A DNA stretch of 20,486 nucleotides, taken from contig DASPWW010000133.1 of the NCBI GenBank assembly GCA_035637595.1, positions 1 through 20,486 on the forward strand. The letters are read 5' to 3'. The position numbers were made by a program, and so were the translations under genes. The first letter of the stretch is position 1. Each line of letters opens with the position of its first letter. This DNA is from DASPWW01 sp035637595. GTDB lineage: Bacteria; Actinomycetota; Thermoleophilia; Solirubrobacterales; 70-9. The notes beneath the pieces are model-generated. The model saw only the letters and a list, made by a program, of their open reading frames with translations, was not told where the DNA came from and did no database searches. This document shows positions 1-7,623 of this stretch, one piece after another.

Positions 1-155
1 GCGCACAGCTCGGGATGCCCGATCCCGGTCCCGTAGGACAGGGCCCGCTTCCAGTCGTCGGTCAGGGCGCGCTCGGCAGCCTCGCGAACCGCGTCGGCGG
101 GGAGCAGGTCGGCGCTGGGCGCGCCGCGAGCGAAGCTGATCACGTCTTCGGCCAT
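1..155 (-). CDS. PLP-dependent aminotransferase, N-terminal fragment
   Basis: Reading leftwards from the ATG at 155-153, the frame stays open to the window edge and gives about 51 residues. They begin MAEDVISFARGAPSADLLPA and include SYGTGIGHPEL. This opening resembles the start of fold-type I class I/II aminotransferases of the MocR/LysN kind, where a DxISFxxGxPs...LP stretch is followed by a helix and a Y(G/S)...G..xL segment that helps form the substrate entrance. The catalytic lysine and the PLP-binding domain lie outside the window, so the substrate cannot be named. A TATACT box sits 9 nt before the ATG and there is no Shine-Dalgarno sequence, which supports this start. The gene is first in its unit; the VapC gene upstream is on the same strand and ends 73 nt earlier. 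Confidence 0.72.
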   Translation of the reverse strand, partial: MAEDVISFARGAPSADLLPADAVREAAERALTDDWKRALSYGTGIGHPELC

Positions 156-164
156 CGGACGGCG

Positions 165-170
165 AGTATA
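165..170 (-). promoter_or_regulatory. -10 box of the aminotransferase gene, probable leaderless promoter
   Basis: On the minus strand the hexamer TATACT is followed by 9 nt and then the ATG at 155. A transcript starting 6-9 nt after the box would have almost no 5' leader, and no Shine-Dalgarno sequence is present. No clear -35 box is visible. Confidence 0.55.
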
Positions 171-228
171 GGTCGGGGTCGGGCCGGGGGCCGAGCGGCC
201 TTGCGGCGCTAGCCCCTCGGTCGCACAG

Positions 229-666
229 CTATCCGGTCGCCAACCCCAATCGCTCGCAGAGCCGCGCCGGCGTCTCGCCGGCGCCGACCGCGAGCAACGC
301 GGAGTCCAAGGTCGCCAGGTCCGCCTCGACCGAGCGCGCGGCGGCCCAATACGAAGCGTCATAGAAGCTGAGCCCGTGGCTGACGGCTAGGTCCGCGGTA
401 ACGAACATCTCGCCAAGCGACAACCGCAACGGCTCGCCCGTTATCGCCGGGAGCTGGCTCAGCAACGCCGCGATTCTGCTCGCCGCCCAGCGCAGCTTGC
501 TCGCAAGCGCGTTCCCGACCTCGAAGTACGTGAGATCGAGGACGGACAGCTCGAGCACTCCATCGCCCGCCGCGACTGCAAGCGCACGGGCCTCCTGGAC
601 CTGGGGCTCGCCATCCGAGTGGAACCACTTCAGGGCGACGTTCGCGTCACACACGAGCCTGGTCAC
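229..666 (-). CDS. vapC: VapC-type PIN-domain toxin
   Basis: A 145-residue PIN-domain protein, the expected size for VapC ribonucleases, which cleave RNA using Mg2+ held by conserved acidic residues. Four such residues are visible: D7 (VCDANVALKWF), E49 (FEVGNAL), D103 (SFYDASYWAAA) and D121 (ATLDSALL). I chose the GTG at 666 because GAGGAGAGG lies just upstream at normal spacing. A GTG at 684 would add six residues ahead of the conserved first strand. The start lies inside the 3' end of the antitoxin gene (20-nt overlap), the usual toxin-antitoxin arrangement, so translation is probably coupled. It is the second gene of the vapBC operon. The PIN fold is clear; calling it a toxin rests on the partner gene. 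Confidence 0.88.
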   Translation of the reverse strand: MTRLVCDANVALKWFHSDGEPQVQEARALAVAAGDGVLELSVLDLTYFEVGNALASKLRWAASRIAALLSQLPAITGEPLRLSLGEMFVTADLAVSHGLSFYDASYWAAARSVEADLATLDSALLAVGAGETPARLCERLGLATG

Positions 667-904
667 GCCGCGTCCTCTCCTCACGCTGCTCGCGGATCAG
701 ATCGGCCGAGTCGAAGGGCGCTTCGCCTGCGAACAGGCGCCGACCCGACTCCAGCGCGCGCCGAACCGACTCGGGAGTCGGGGCATCCAGCTCACGCTCC
801 GCCGCCTGACGCAGGAAGCCGCTGCGCGTGGTGCCGCGCGCGGTCGTCGCACGGTCGATGCGTCGCAGCAGCTCGTCGGGCACCGAGATCATCACCTTCG
901 CCAT
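647..904 (-). CDS. vapB: VapB-type ribbon-helix-helix antitoxin
   Basis: An 85-residue protein that opens with MAKVMISVPDELLRRIDRA and continues GTTRSGFLRQAAEREL, the strand-helix-helix pattern of CopG/MetJ-like ribbon-helix-helix DNA-binding domains (about residues 2-40). The charged C-terminal half, rich in R and E, is the part that in such antitoxins wraps the PIN toxin. It is the first gene of the pair and overlaps vapC by 20 nt. No Shine-Dalgarno sequence precedes the ATG; a TATACACT stretch sits 8-10 nt upstream instead. A 12-bp palindrome over this promoter (918-929) is a likely autoregulatory operator. Assignment to the VapB group follows from the PIN partner, since RHH domains alone do not specify it. 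Confidence 0.85.
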   Translation of the reverse strand: MAKVMISVPDELLRRIDRATTARGTTRSGFLRQAAERELDAPTPESVRRALESGRRLFAGEAPFDSADLIREQREERTRRDQARV

Positions 905-912
905 CGGCCGAG

Positions 913-918
913 AGTGTA
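913..918 (-). promoter_or_regulatory. -10 box of vapBC, probable leaderless promoter
   Basis: Minus-strand TACACT, part of the longer TATACACT, ends 8 nt before the vapB ATG. No Shine-Dalgarno sequence lies between, which fits a leaderless or nearly leaderless mRNA. Confidence 0.5.
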
Positions 919-929
919 TACCGTGGTAT
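918..929. promoter_or_regulatory. Candidate VapBC operator palindrome
   Basis: ATACCGTGGTAT has perfect 5-bp arms (ATACC/GGTAT) around a 2-bp centre and lies directly upstream of, and touching, the vapB -10 box. RHH antitoxins, alone or bound to their toxin, typically repress their own operon from such short palindromes. Position and symmetry are seen; binding is inferred. Confidence 0.5.
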
Positions 930-1247
930 TGCCACCGTCATGAGTATCCGGTCCGTCAGGTTGCCCACAGGTGTTGTGGCCGTGAAGGAGCGATCAGCTC
1001 GAGAAGGGAGCGGCCGTCCTGGATAGGCGTCGCACAGCGAACTCTAGGCAGGACAGTGCCGGCGATTCGGCCGACCGACTCGCGCGGGATGCCGGCGCGC
1101 CGCGCCCATTTTGGCCTGTTGCTCATCGATGACCTGCAGGGCGGCAGCCTGAGCAAACCGGATATTCACGTGCCGCCGCATCGGCGCCGTTTGTGCCGAA
1201 AGCGCGCCGCGGTCGTGCACCGACGCGACGGTGGATCGTGCGGGGAG

Positions 1248-2126
1248 TCAGGCCCTGGCCCCGACCGCCTCGACCGCCAGCTTCGCGGCCTCGGTCGGGC
1301 TACGCCCCACCCGTACGTCCTTGGCCTCGAGCGCCTCCTTCTTGGCCTCGGCGGTGCCCGAGGAACCCGAGATGATTGCTCCGGCGTGTCCCATCTGCTT
1401 GCCGGGCGGGGCAGTGAAGCCGGCGATGTAGGCGACGACGGGCTTGGTCACCGACTCGGCGATGAACTCGGCGGCGCGCTCCTCCGCATCGCCCCCGATC
1501 TCGCCGACCATCACGATCAGCTCCGTCTCGTCGTCGGCCTCGAACAGCGTCAGCACGTCTATGAAGTCCGAACCGACGATCGGGTCGCCCCCGATCCCCA
1601 CGATCGTCGAGTTGCCGGCGCCGGCCTGCTTGAGCTCGTTGCCGATCTGGTAGGTCAGCGTGCCCGATTTCGAGACGACTCCGATCGGCCCGGGGTCGAA
1701 GAAGTGCGCCGGGATGATCCCGACGTTCGACTTGCCCGGCGACAGCACGCCCGGGCAATTTGGGCCGATCAGCCGCACGCCGGCGTCCCTGGCGTTCCAG
1801 TAGACCCGCAGCATGTCGTGGACCGGTATGCCCTCGGTGATCGCGATAACCGTCTCGATGCCGGCGTCGATCGCCTCCTCGATCGCGGCCGCGGCGAAGC
1901 GCGCCGGGACGAAGACCATCGACGTGTTCGCGCCCCGCTCGCCGACGGCCTCCGCGATCGTGTCGAACACGGGGACTCCGTCGACGTCCTGGCCGCCCTT
2001 GCCGGGGGTCACCCCGGCGACCAGGTCGGTGCCGTACTCACGGTTGCGAAGCCCGTGGAAGCTGCCCTCGCGGCCGGTCAGGCCGGAGACGACGAGCTTG
2101 GTGTCCGTCCCGACGATGATCGACAT
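1248..2126 (-). CDS. sucD: Succinyl-CoA synthetase alpha subunit
   Basis: A 292-residue protein of normal SucD length. With SucC it interconverts succinyl-CoA and succinate while making ATP or GTP, in the TCA cycle in the cytoplasm. The N-terminal CoA-binding Rossmann domain carries VSGLTGREGSFH (14-24) and GVTPGKGG (38-45). GPNCPG (121-126) and VSKSGTLTYQ (151-160) follow. H247 in GHAGAI is the histidine that is phosphorylated during catalysis. The ATG overlaps the sucC stop by 1 nt (TGATG), so the two are translated as a coupled pair. Nothing unusual is seen in the sequence. The assignment is essentially certain. Confidence 0.97.
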   Translation of the reverse strand: MSIIVGTDTKLVVSGLTGREGSFHGLRNREYGTDLVAGVTPGKGGQDVDGVPVFDTIAEAVGERGANTSMVFVPARFAAAAIEEAIDAGIETVIAITEGIPVHDMLRVYWNARDAGVRLIGPNCPGVLSPGKSNVGIIPAHFFDPGPIGVVSKSGTLTYQIGNELKQAGAGNSTIVGIGGDPIVGSDFIDVLTLFEADDETELIVMVGEIGGDAEERAAEFIAESVTKPVVAYIAGFTAPPGKQMGHAGAIISGSSGTAEAKKEALEAKDVRVGRSPTEAAKLAVEAVGARA

Positions 2127-3283
2127 CAGTTCGCCAGCTCCACCACGCGCTCGGCGGCGCCGAGCATCGTCTTCTCGACGTGCAGGTTGGGCAGGTCGGC
2201 GTCGGCGAGCAGGCCGAGGCCCTCCTCGGAGTTCGTCCCGTCGAGCCTGACCACGACCGGCATGTCCATGTCGACCTGGTTGTAGGCCTCGATGATCCCC
2301 CTGGCGACCTCGTCGCAGCGGGTGATCCCACCGAAGATGTTGAACAGGACCCCGGTGACCTTCTCGTCCGACGTGATCACCTCGAGGGCGTCGACGATCG
2401 CCTCGGCCTTCGAGCCACCGCCGGCGTCGAGGAAGTTGGCGGGCTTGCCACCGGCCTGGGCGACGACGTCGAGCGTCGACATGCAGAGCCCGGCGCCGTT
2501 GCCGAGGATTCCGACGTTGCCGTCGAGCTTGACGTAGGTGAGGCCCTTCTCCTTCGCCATCTGCTCCTGGGGATCCTCGGCGGAGGTGTCGCGCATCTGC
2601 GCGACCTCGGGCTGGCGGAAGAGCGCCGAGTTGTCGACCGTCACCTTGGAGTCGAGCGCGACGACGTCGCGGTCCGACGTGACGATCAGGGGATTGACCT
2701 CGATCAGGGTCGCGTCGGACGCGTTGAAGGCAGCGTAGAGCTTTAGGAGGACCTCGGCGACGCCGTCGACGACGTCGTCGGCGACCTTGGCGTCACGTGC
2801 CAGAGCGCGCGCGGCATCGGCGTCGAAGCCGTTGGCCGGCGGGACGTGGCGCTTGACGAGCGCATCGGGGTCGCGTTCGGCGATCTCCTCGACGTTCATC
2901 CCACCCATCGCCGACAGGATCGTCATCAGCTTCTTCGCGGAGCGGTCGAGGATGATCGAGGCGTAGTACTCGGCGTCGATGTCGGAGGCGCGCTCCACCC
3001 ACACCTCGTGGACGGTGAACGGACCCTCGCCGCGCGGGCCGCGGATGTCCATTCCGAGGATCGCCTCGGCGTGCTGACGGGCCTCGTCGCGGCTCTCGGC
3101 GATCTTGATGCCGCCCGCCTTGCCGCGACCGCCGATCTGGACCTGGGCCTTGATGACGCAGGGATAACCGACCTCGTCGGCCGCCGCGACCGCCTCGTCG
3201 ACGCTGCTCGCCGGACGCCCGTCGGGAACCGGGACGTCGTGCTTGGCGAAGAGCTGCTTTCCCTGGTATTCGAGGAGATCCAT
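2126..3283 (-). CDS. sucC: Succinyl-CoA synthetase beta subunit (ADP-forming type)
   Basis: A 385-residue protein, close to the usual 385-390 residues. It begins MDLLEYQGKQLFAKHDVPVP, the hallmark of SucC. The ATP-grasp domain holds K45 (CVIKAQ) and the GGRGKAGG loop (51-58), with metal-ligand EVNPL further on. The C-terminal ligase domain has GNGAGLCMSTLD and NIFGGITRCD, which form the site that takes the phosphate from the SucD histidine. It is the first gene of the sucCD pair. The sulfatase-like gene upstream on the same strand ends 37 nt before the ATG, so read-through is possible. There is no Shine-Dalgarno sequence; TAGGCT lies 14 nt before the ATG and could be its own -10 box. Confidence 0.97.
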   Translation of the reverse strand: MDLLEYQGKQLFAKHDVPVPDGRPASSVDEAVAAADEVGYPCVIKAQVQIGGRGKAGGIKIAESRDEARQHAEAILGMDIRGPRGEGPFTVHEVWVERASDIDAEYYASIILDRSAKKLMTILSAMGGMNVEEIAERDPDALVKRHVPPANGFDADAARALARDAKVADDVVDGVAEVLLKLYAAFNASDATLIEVNPLIVTSDRDVVALDSKVTVDNSALFRQPEVAQMRDTSAEDPQEQMAKEKGLTYVKLDGNVGILGNGAGLCMSTLDVVAQAGGKPANFLDAGGGSKAEAIVDALEVITSDEKVTGVLFNIFGGITRCDEVARGIIEAYNQVDMDMPVVVRLDGTNSEEGLGLLADADLPNLHVEKTMLGAAERVVELAN

Positions 3284-3297
3284 GCGGCGCCCGCGGC

Positions 3298-3303
3298 AGC
3301 CTA
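3298..3303 (-). promoter_or_regulatory. Possible -10 box of sucCD
   Basis: Minus-strand TAGGCT ends 14 nt before the sucC ATG inside the 37-nt gap after the upstream gene. The spacing is longer than at the other starts in the window, so this is weak evidence. Confidence 0.25.
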
Positions 3304-3320
3304 TCCGACGCCGGCTCGGC

Positions 3321-5429
3321 TCACCCTGCGCTGCCGGCGAGCGGCTCGAGCTCGACGGCGCCCTCGCCCTCGACGACGCGGATCACCTCGACCTCGTTGT
3401 CGCCGGCACGGAACGCGCTCGGCGGGACGACCACGCTGACGTAGATACCGCCCCCGATCTCGTAGCAGCGCCCGACAGCGGCGATCCTTCCGTTGACGGC
3501 CACTGCGATCGGCTCGTCCGCGCCGACGTCACCGCTGATCTGGCCGCGGACCAGCGCCGGCACGGCGAGCGAGCCCGGGTCGACGTCGTCGTAGAGCTCG
3601 CCGTCGGTGAGCGCGAAGGTGGGGGCGCCGGGCGCCGCCTCGGACGGTACACGGCGCCCGATCAGCCCGGCGTGGGGGCCGAACCCGTAGACGTCTCCCC
3701 AGCCGCCCGACCCGAACAAGGCCAGCTTGTGCTCGACGACCGCGTCGCGGCGCTCCAGGTAGTCGTCGAACGACAGCGTCTGTGCGCCCCCGTAACGGTC
3801 GGCGACCGATACCTCGCCCGCGGTCGCGTCCGCCTCTCCGTCAGGCTCGCCGGTCAGCGGCTCGCCCGCGGTCTCGAACGGCAGCTCGGCACCGAGCAGG
3901 TCGGCGATCGTCGGCAGCAGGTCGACGGACTGGGCGAAGCGGTCGTCGACGCCGCCGCGGCGCTGGCCGGGGGCCTTGACGAACAGCGGCACTCCGGCGA
4001 TCTGCTCGACCGTCTGCTCGGTCACCTCGCGGCGGTAGATCCCCGGCTCGAAGGCGATCCCGTGGTCGGCTGTGACGACGACGAGCGCCCGCTTCCAGAT
4101 CCCGAGATCGCGCAGTCGCCGCATCAGCTCGCCGATCAGGCGGTCCGCATAGCCGGCCTGGAGCAGGTGGCGCTGCCACGAATGCTCGACGAGCCACGCC
4201 TGTGACGTCCAGCGGCCGTGCTCGCCCGCGAACGCCTGAAGGCTCGGGTCGCCGACCGGATAACCGGCGCCGTTCGGCAGGTACTGCCACGGCTGGTGCG
4301 GGAGCTCGATGTGCAGGAAGTGCAGGGCGCTGCGCTGACGACCGATTCCATCGACGAAGCGCTCGAACTGGGCGGGGCGCGCAGCGTAGGGGCCACCGCC
4401 GAGCGCCTCGGTCTGCTCGGCTTCGGCCGCGCCCGGCGCGTCGAGGCCGCCGGCGGCGAAGTCGCCAAACGTCGTGTCCACGGGCGGCAGGCCCTCGCGG
4501 TAGGCGTCTGGCAGCAGGACGTGCGCCGCGACGATCGAGAGGTCCGCGACGAGGTCCTTCATGCGCTCGGCGAAGGGATCGCCGCTCTCTCGCGCGCACA
4601 GGCTCGCCGGGCACAGGCTCGTCACCGCCTCGTGCACGTCGAGCTCATAGCTACCCCCGAGCAGCGTGAACAGGTTGTCGGGCTGCGACGGGGCGTTGGG
4701 CAGCGTGTCGGCACCGGGATCGCTGCCCGTGAGAAACGCCGGGACCGCGCGGTTGGTGAAGTCGGCGACGGTCGTCGCGTTGCGATACCACGTCGCCTCG
4801 CGCGAGAGCTCCGCGAAGGCCGGATAGCGGCGAGCGTCTATCCGGCCGCGCTCGTCAAGCAGCGATGCGACCGGGAACTCGTCGAACACGACCACCACCA
4901 CCGGCGCGCTCGACCGGACCTCGGCGTCGAGCGCGCTCACGTCGCGCTGCGGAAGGACGAGGTCGCGAACGGGGGAGATGAACAGGAAGATGGCGACGAA
5001 CAGCACGGGGGCCGGGGCAAGCACGGTCAGTACGGCGGGGACGAACCGGGTGCTCGCATACGCCGCCGCCGCCGCGGATCCCACCCCCAGCGAGCCCGCG
5101 ACGAGAATCCCGGCGGGCAGCCCGGTCAGCGAGTCGAGCGCCTGGAGCGCCAGCGCCGCGACGAGCAGGCCGACGAACGCCAGGTGCGAGCCGCGCCGAG
5201 CCCGGGGGCCGACCAGCCCCGCGACGGCCTCGACCCCGAGCATCGCCGCCGGCGGCAGGGCGACGAGCCCGATCGCGAGCAGGATGATGTCGCCGCGCGG
5301 GTTACCGCGTGCGACGAAGAACTCCGGGCTGTCCCACAGGATCTCGAAGAGCGGCTGGCCAAATCCGAACGCCCACAGCACGGCGAGATGGGCGCCCCCC
5401 AGCCACAGCTCGCGCCGCCCGGAGCTCAC
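3321..5429 (-). CDS. Membrane-anchored sulfatase / phosphoglycerol-transferase-like enzyme
   Basis: A 702-residue protein. Residues about 13-153 hold four or five hydrophobic spans. A large domain of the alkaline phosphatase superfamily follows, probably outside the membrane. Metal-site motifs of that superfamily are visible: D183 and E184 after a hydrophobic strand (VVVVVFDEFP), a probable nucleophile T225 in DFTNRAVPAFLTG, H373/H378 in HIELPHQPW, and D455-H456 in VVTADHG. The layout (N-terminal membrane spans plus a catalytic domain with a Thr nucleophile) recalls LtaS-type phosphoglycerol transferases, but no cysteine of the sulfatase CxPxR kind is present, so true sulfatase activity is doubtful. 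The C-terminal ~150 residues look like a beta-rich accessory domain. The GTG start has TAGGGT 6 nt upstream, and the gene is divergent from the HAD gene. The substrate is unknown. Confidence 0.8.
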   Translation of the reverse strand: MSSGRRELWLGGAHLAVLWAFGFGQPLFEILWDSPEFFVARGNPRGDIILLAIGLVALPPAAMLGVEAVAGLVGPRARRGSHLAFVGLLVAALALQALDSLTGLPAGILVAGSLGVGSAAAAAYASTRFVPAVLTVLAPAPVLFVAIFLFISPVRDLVLPQRDVSALDAEVRSSAPVVVVVFDEFPVASLLDERGRIDARRYPAFAELSREATWYRNATTVADFTNRAVPAFLTGSDPGADTLPNAPSQPDNLFTLLGGSYELDVHEAVTSLCPASLCARESGDPFAERMKDLVADLSIVAAHVLLPDAYREGLPPVDTTFGDFAAGGLDAPGAAEAEQTEALGGGPYAARPAQFERFVDGIGRQRSALHFLHIELPHQPWQYLPNGAGYPVGDPSLQAFAGEHGRWTSQAWLVEHSWQRHLLQAGYADRLIGELMRRLRDLGIWKRALVVVTADHGIAFEPGIYRREVTEQTVEQIAGVPLFVKAPGQRRGGVDDRFAQSVDLLPTIADLLGAELPFETAGEPLTGEPDGEADATAGEVSVADRYGGAQTLSFDDYLERRDAVVEHKLALFGSGGWGDVYGFGPHAGLIGRRVPSEAAPGAPTFALTDGELYDDVDPGSLAVPALVRGQISGDVGADEPIAVAVNGRIAAVGRCYEIGGGIYVSVVVPPSAFRAGDNEVEVIRVVEGEGAVELEPLAGSAG

Positions 5430-5435
5430 CGCGCG

Positions 5436-5441
5436 ACCCTA
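5436..5441 (-). promoter_or_regulatory. -10 box of the sulfatase-like gene
   Basis: Minus-strand TAGGGT is followed by CGCGCG and the GTG at 5429. The 6-nt spacing puts the likely transcription start on or next to the start codon. It faces the divergent promoter at 5478-5483. Confidence 0.55.
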
Positions 5442-5477
5442 TCAGCGGTCACAGCAGGGATTTTCGAGGCCAGTTGC

Positions 5478-5483
5478 GATAAT
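5478..5483 (+). promoter_or_regulatory. -10 box of the HAD gene
   Basis: GATAAT is followed by 10 nt and ATG 5494, with no Shine-Dalgarno sequence. Because an earlier in-frame ATG (5482) lies within this box, the box favours the 5494 start. Confidence 0.55.
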
Positions 5484-5493
5484 GCCGCGCTTC

Positions 5494-6186
5494 ATGCCCA
5501 TCCCTCGCGACGTCAAGAAGGACCTCAAGTGGGTCACGGCCGACTGCTACGGCACCCTGATCGATTGGGAGAAGGCGATCGTCGATGCGTTCAACGAGGA
5601 GGCCGCGAAGGACGGCTTCACGATCGACGAGGCGAAGCTGCTCGAGCGCTTCTTCCCGATCCAGACCGAGATCATGGCCGGCTCCTACGAGCTGTATGCG
5701 GAGGTCCTGCGGCGCACGGCGGTCAACGTGGCCGAGGAGCTTGGGTGGCAGCTCGAGCCCGCGCGCGCGCAGTTTCTTCCCGACTCCGTGGCTCGCTGGC
5801 AGCCGTTCCGGGAGGCAAACGCGGCGATGGACCGCCTGTCCAAGAAGTTCGAAATCGGGATCATCTCCAACATCGACGACAAGCTGCTGGGCCTGTCCCG
5901 CCGCCACCTGCGCACCGACCTCGACATCGTCGTCACGGCCCAGCAGGTCCGCAGCTACAAGCCCGACCCCGCCCACTTCAAGGAAGCCGCCCGGCGAATG
6001 GGCGGCAAGAAGGGGTGGCTCCACATCGGGTCGAGCTACTACCACGACGTCGCGCCCGTGCTGAAGATGAACGTCCCCGTCGTCTGGGTAAACCGCCACG
6101 GCGAGGCCCTGGACGGGCGCAAGCCGCCGACCGCGCAGGTCAAGAACCTGCGCGAAGCGACGAAGCTGCTCGGCGCCGGCTCCTGA
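5494..6186 (+). CDS. HAD-superfamily hydrolase, haloacid dehalogenase type II-like
   Basis: A 230-residue soluble HAD protein with all four motifs: D17 in ADCYGTLIDW (nucleophile, with G20-T21), S125-N126 in IISNIDD, K156 in SYKPDP, and D185 in GSSYYHDVAP. The DxYGT form of motif I and the late VVWVNRHG stretch match L-2-haloacid dehalogenases, which turn 2-halo acids into hydroxy acids through an aspartyl ester. The Asn found near motif IV in characterised enzymes (SSNAWD) is replaced by Tyr here, so phosphatase activity is an alternative. An in-frame ATG at 5482 would add four residues, but it falls inside the -10 box. The sulfotransferase gene follows 47 nt later on the same strand, so co-transcription is likely. 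Confidence 0.85.
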   Translation: MPIPRDVKKDLKWVTADCYGTLIDWEKAIVDAFNEEAAKDGFTIDEAKLLERFFPIQTEIMAGSYELYAEVLRRTAVNVAEELGWQLEPARAQFLPDSVARWQPFREANAAMDRLSKKFEIGIISNIDDKLLGLSRRHLRTDLDIVVTAQQVRSYKPDPAHFKEAARRMGGKKGWLHIGSSYYHDVAPVLKMNVPVVWVNRHGEALDGRKPPTAQVKNLREATKLLGAGS

Positions 6187-6233
6187 CCGTCCCCGAACCG
6201 GCGCCGATCCGATCCGACCGCGCCGACGAGGCG

Positions 6234-7139
6234 ATGGTCGCCCGCGCCCGCGAGCGCTTTAGCGGCGGCCGCGCCCGGTCCGGCCGGGCGGGCGGCGCAC
6301 TGCCCAACGTCGTGCTGATCGGCGGGCTGAAGTGCGGGACCACGAGCCTTCACCATTACCTCAACCTGCATCCCGAGATCGGGATGTCGCGCCCCAAGGA
6401 GCTCAACTTCTTCGTCTCGGAGCTCAACTGGCCGCTCGGCCGCGACTGGTACGCGAGCCACTTCCGCCCCGCTGATCCGGTCCGCGGCGAGACCTCACCT
6501 CACTACACCAATCGGCCGCGCTTCGAGGGCGTCGCCGAGCGGTTGGCCGAGACGCTCCCCGACGCTCGGCTGATCTACATGGTCCGCGACCCGATCGACC
6601 GCATGCTCTCCCACTACCTGCACAACCTCGGCGGCGGCTACGACGACCGCCCGCTTGCCGAGGCGCTGTCCGATCCGCACACGGCCTACGTGGACCGGGG
6701 CCGCTATTTCTTCCAGCTCGAGCCCTACCTGGAGCACTTCGACACAGACCGGATCGAGCTCGTATCGCGCGAGGAGCTAAAGCGCGACCGCGCCTCGACG
6801 ATGCGGCGCGTGTTCGGATTCCTCGGCGTGGACGAGGGCTTCAGCTCGCCGCAGTTCGAGCGCGAGTGGGAGACGGGGACCGCCAAGGGCAGCGGCCGGT
6901 TTCGGGTCATGGACCGCGCCGTCCGGCTCCCCGGTCTGCGCGCCCTCGATCGCAACTTCGATCGCCTGCCCGAGGGACTGCGCTGGGCGGTCGAGCGCCT
7001 CGTCCACGATCCCGACGCCGGCGCGGCGCCCAAGCCCGAGCTGCCACCCGATCTGCGGGCCCGGCTCGTCGATCTCTACCGCCCCGACGTCGAGCAGCTG
7101 GAGCGCTGGGCCGGGCGGGACTTCGGCTGGCTGGGCTGA
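6234..7139 (+). CDS. PAPS-dependent sulfotransferase
   Basis: A 301-residue cytosolic-type sulfotransferase, which moves a sulfuryl group from PAPS to a hydroxyl or amine. The 5'-phosphosulfate-binding loop is at 30-40 (GGLKCGTTSLH, K33) and is followed by HPEIGMSRPKELNFF, typical of the heparan-sulfate N/O-sulfotransferase-like group. The 3'-phosphate-binding motif is at 113-128 (LIYMVRDPIDRMLSHY; R118, S126). The frame is open far upstream because of the high GC, but it overlaps the HAD gene there, and ATG 6234 is the first start after the HAD stop. A poor GACGAGG precedes it. Substrate unknown; a glycan is a reasonable guess. Confidence 0.88.
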   Translation: MVARARERFSGGRARSGRAGGALPNVVLIGGLKCGTTSLHHYLNLHPEIGMSRPKELNFFVSELNWPLGRDWYASHFRPADPVRGETSPHYTNRPRFEGVAERLAETLPDARLIYMVRDPIDRMLSHYLHNLGGGYDDRPLAEALSDPHTAYVDRGRYFFQLEPYLEHFDTDRIELVSREELKRDRASTMRRVFGFLGVDEGFSSPQFEREWETGTAKGSGRFRVMDRAVRLPGLRALDRNFDRLPEGLRWAVERLVHDPDAGAAPKPELPPDLRARLVDLYRPDVEQLERWAGRDFGWLG

Positions 7140-7154
7140 GCGCGTCCGCTGGGC

Positions 7155-7160
7155 GATACT
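7155..7160 (+). promoter_or_regulatory. -10 box of the first SnoaL-like gene
   Basis: GATACT is followed by GCCGGC and then GTG 7167. The 6-nt spacing and the absence of a Shine-Dalgarno sequence fit a leaderless mRNA. Confidence 0.5.
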
Positions 7161-7166
7161 GCCGGC

Positions 7167-7568
7167 GTGTCGCGCGACAACGTCGAGCTGATGCGAGAAG
7201 GGCTGGAGGCGTTCGAGCGCGATGGAGTCGAGGCTTTGCTCGACTACATCCATCCGGAGTTCGAGGTAACGACACCGCCCTCCCTGTCGGTCGAGCCCGA
7301 CACGTATCGCGGCCACGACGGCGTGCGGCGATACTTCGACTCCTTCTACGAGGTGATGGACGAGGTTCGCTTCGTCCCCGAGGAGTTCATCGAGGTGGGC
7401 GACCGGGTCGTGATCCCGCTGCAGGTCGTGGCGCGCGGCCGCGAGACGGGGATCGAGGCCACCCAGAGGGTCTTTCAGGTATGGAGCGCGCGCGACGGCA
7501 AGGCGATCCGAGTCGAGGTCTTCCCGACCCGGGAGGAGGCGATCGCGGCGGCGCAGCGCTCGGCCTGA
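7167..7568 (+). CDS. SnoaL-like / NTF2-fold protein
   Basis: A 133-residue protein starting MSRDNVELMREGLEAFERDG, followed by LLDYIHPEFEV and YRGHDGVRRYF. This is the usual pattern of the nuclear transport factor 2-like (SnoaL) family common in actinobacteria: helix, then a cone-shaped beta sheet with a cavity. Members include isomerases, hydrolases and non-enzymatic binders, so the role cannot be predicted. GTG 7167 is chosen because GATACT ends 6 nt before it and the family N-terminus starts here. It lies 27 nt after the sulfotransferase stop but seems to have its own promoter. Confidence 0.78.
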   Translation: MSRDNVELMREGLEAFERDGVEALLDYIHPEFEVTTPPSLSVEPDTYRGHDGVRRYFDSFYEVMDEVRFVPEEFIEVGDRVVIPLQVVARGRETGIEATQRVFQVWSARDGKAIRVEVFPTREEAIAAAQRSA

Positions 7569-7605
7569 CCGCTCCGCGACGCTCCCTCCGCCCGATCGCC
7601 GCGCC

Positions 7606-7611
7606 TAATTA
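7606..7611 (+). promoter_or_regulatory. Possible -10 region of the rpiB-like/ribD-like pair
   Basis: TAATTAA is the only A/T-rich stretch in the 55-nt gap before ATG 7624. It lies 12 nt upstream of that ATG. A GGGAG Shine-Dalgarno-like sequence lies between, so this transcript may have a short leader. Confidence 0.3.
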
Positions 7612-7623
7612 ACCTTGGGAGCG

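Larger units (their letters stand above)
905..1247. other. Intergenic region with no convincing gene
   Basis: 343 nt between the vapB start and the sucD stop. It contains the vapBC promoter and palindrome and a 5-bp hairpin, CCACA/TGTGG, at 965-979. Minus-strand frames here are short: one has WARRAGIPRESVGRIAG around 1070-1110, and another runs alongside it and stops near 1040. Neither has a recognisable start, ribosome site or family. A 28-codon plus-strand frame at 940-1026 also lacks support. The region could hold a decayed gene, but I cannot show it. No U-tract terminator follows sucD. Confidence 0.4.

Noticed and set aside
940..1026. 28-codon plus-strand frame starting at ATG 940
   Set aside because: No ribosome site, no clear -10 box at the usual spacing and no recognisable content.
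828..2285. Plus-strand open frame of about 485 codons
   Set aside because: It is antisense to sucD and sucC, with low-complexity R/D/G content and no family motifs. It is a high-GC shadow.
4218..6233. Plus-strand frame open from 4218 continuing into the sulfotransferase, a would-be 973-residue protein
   Set aside because: It runs antisense to the sulfatase-like gene and across the HAD gene in another frame. Its residues there are Arg/Ala/Gly-rich nonsense, while both overlapped genes have clear motifs. The true start is 6234.
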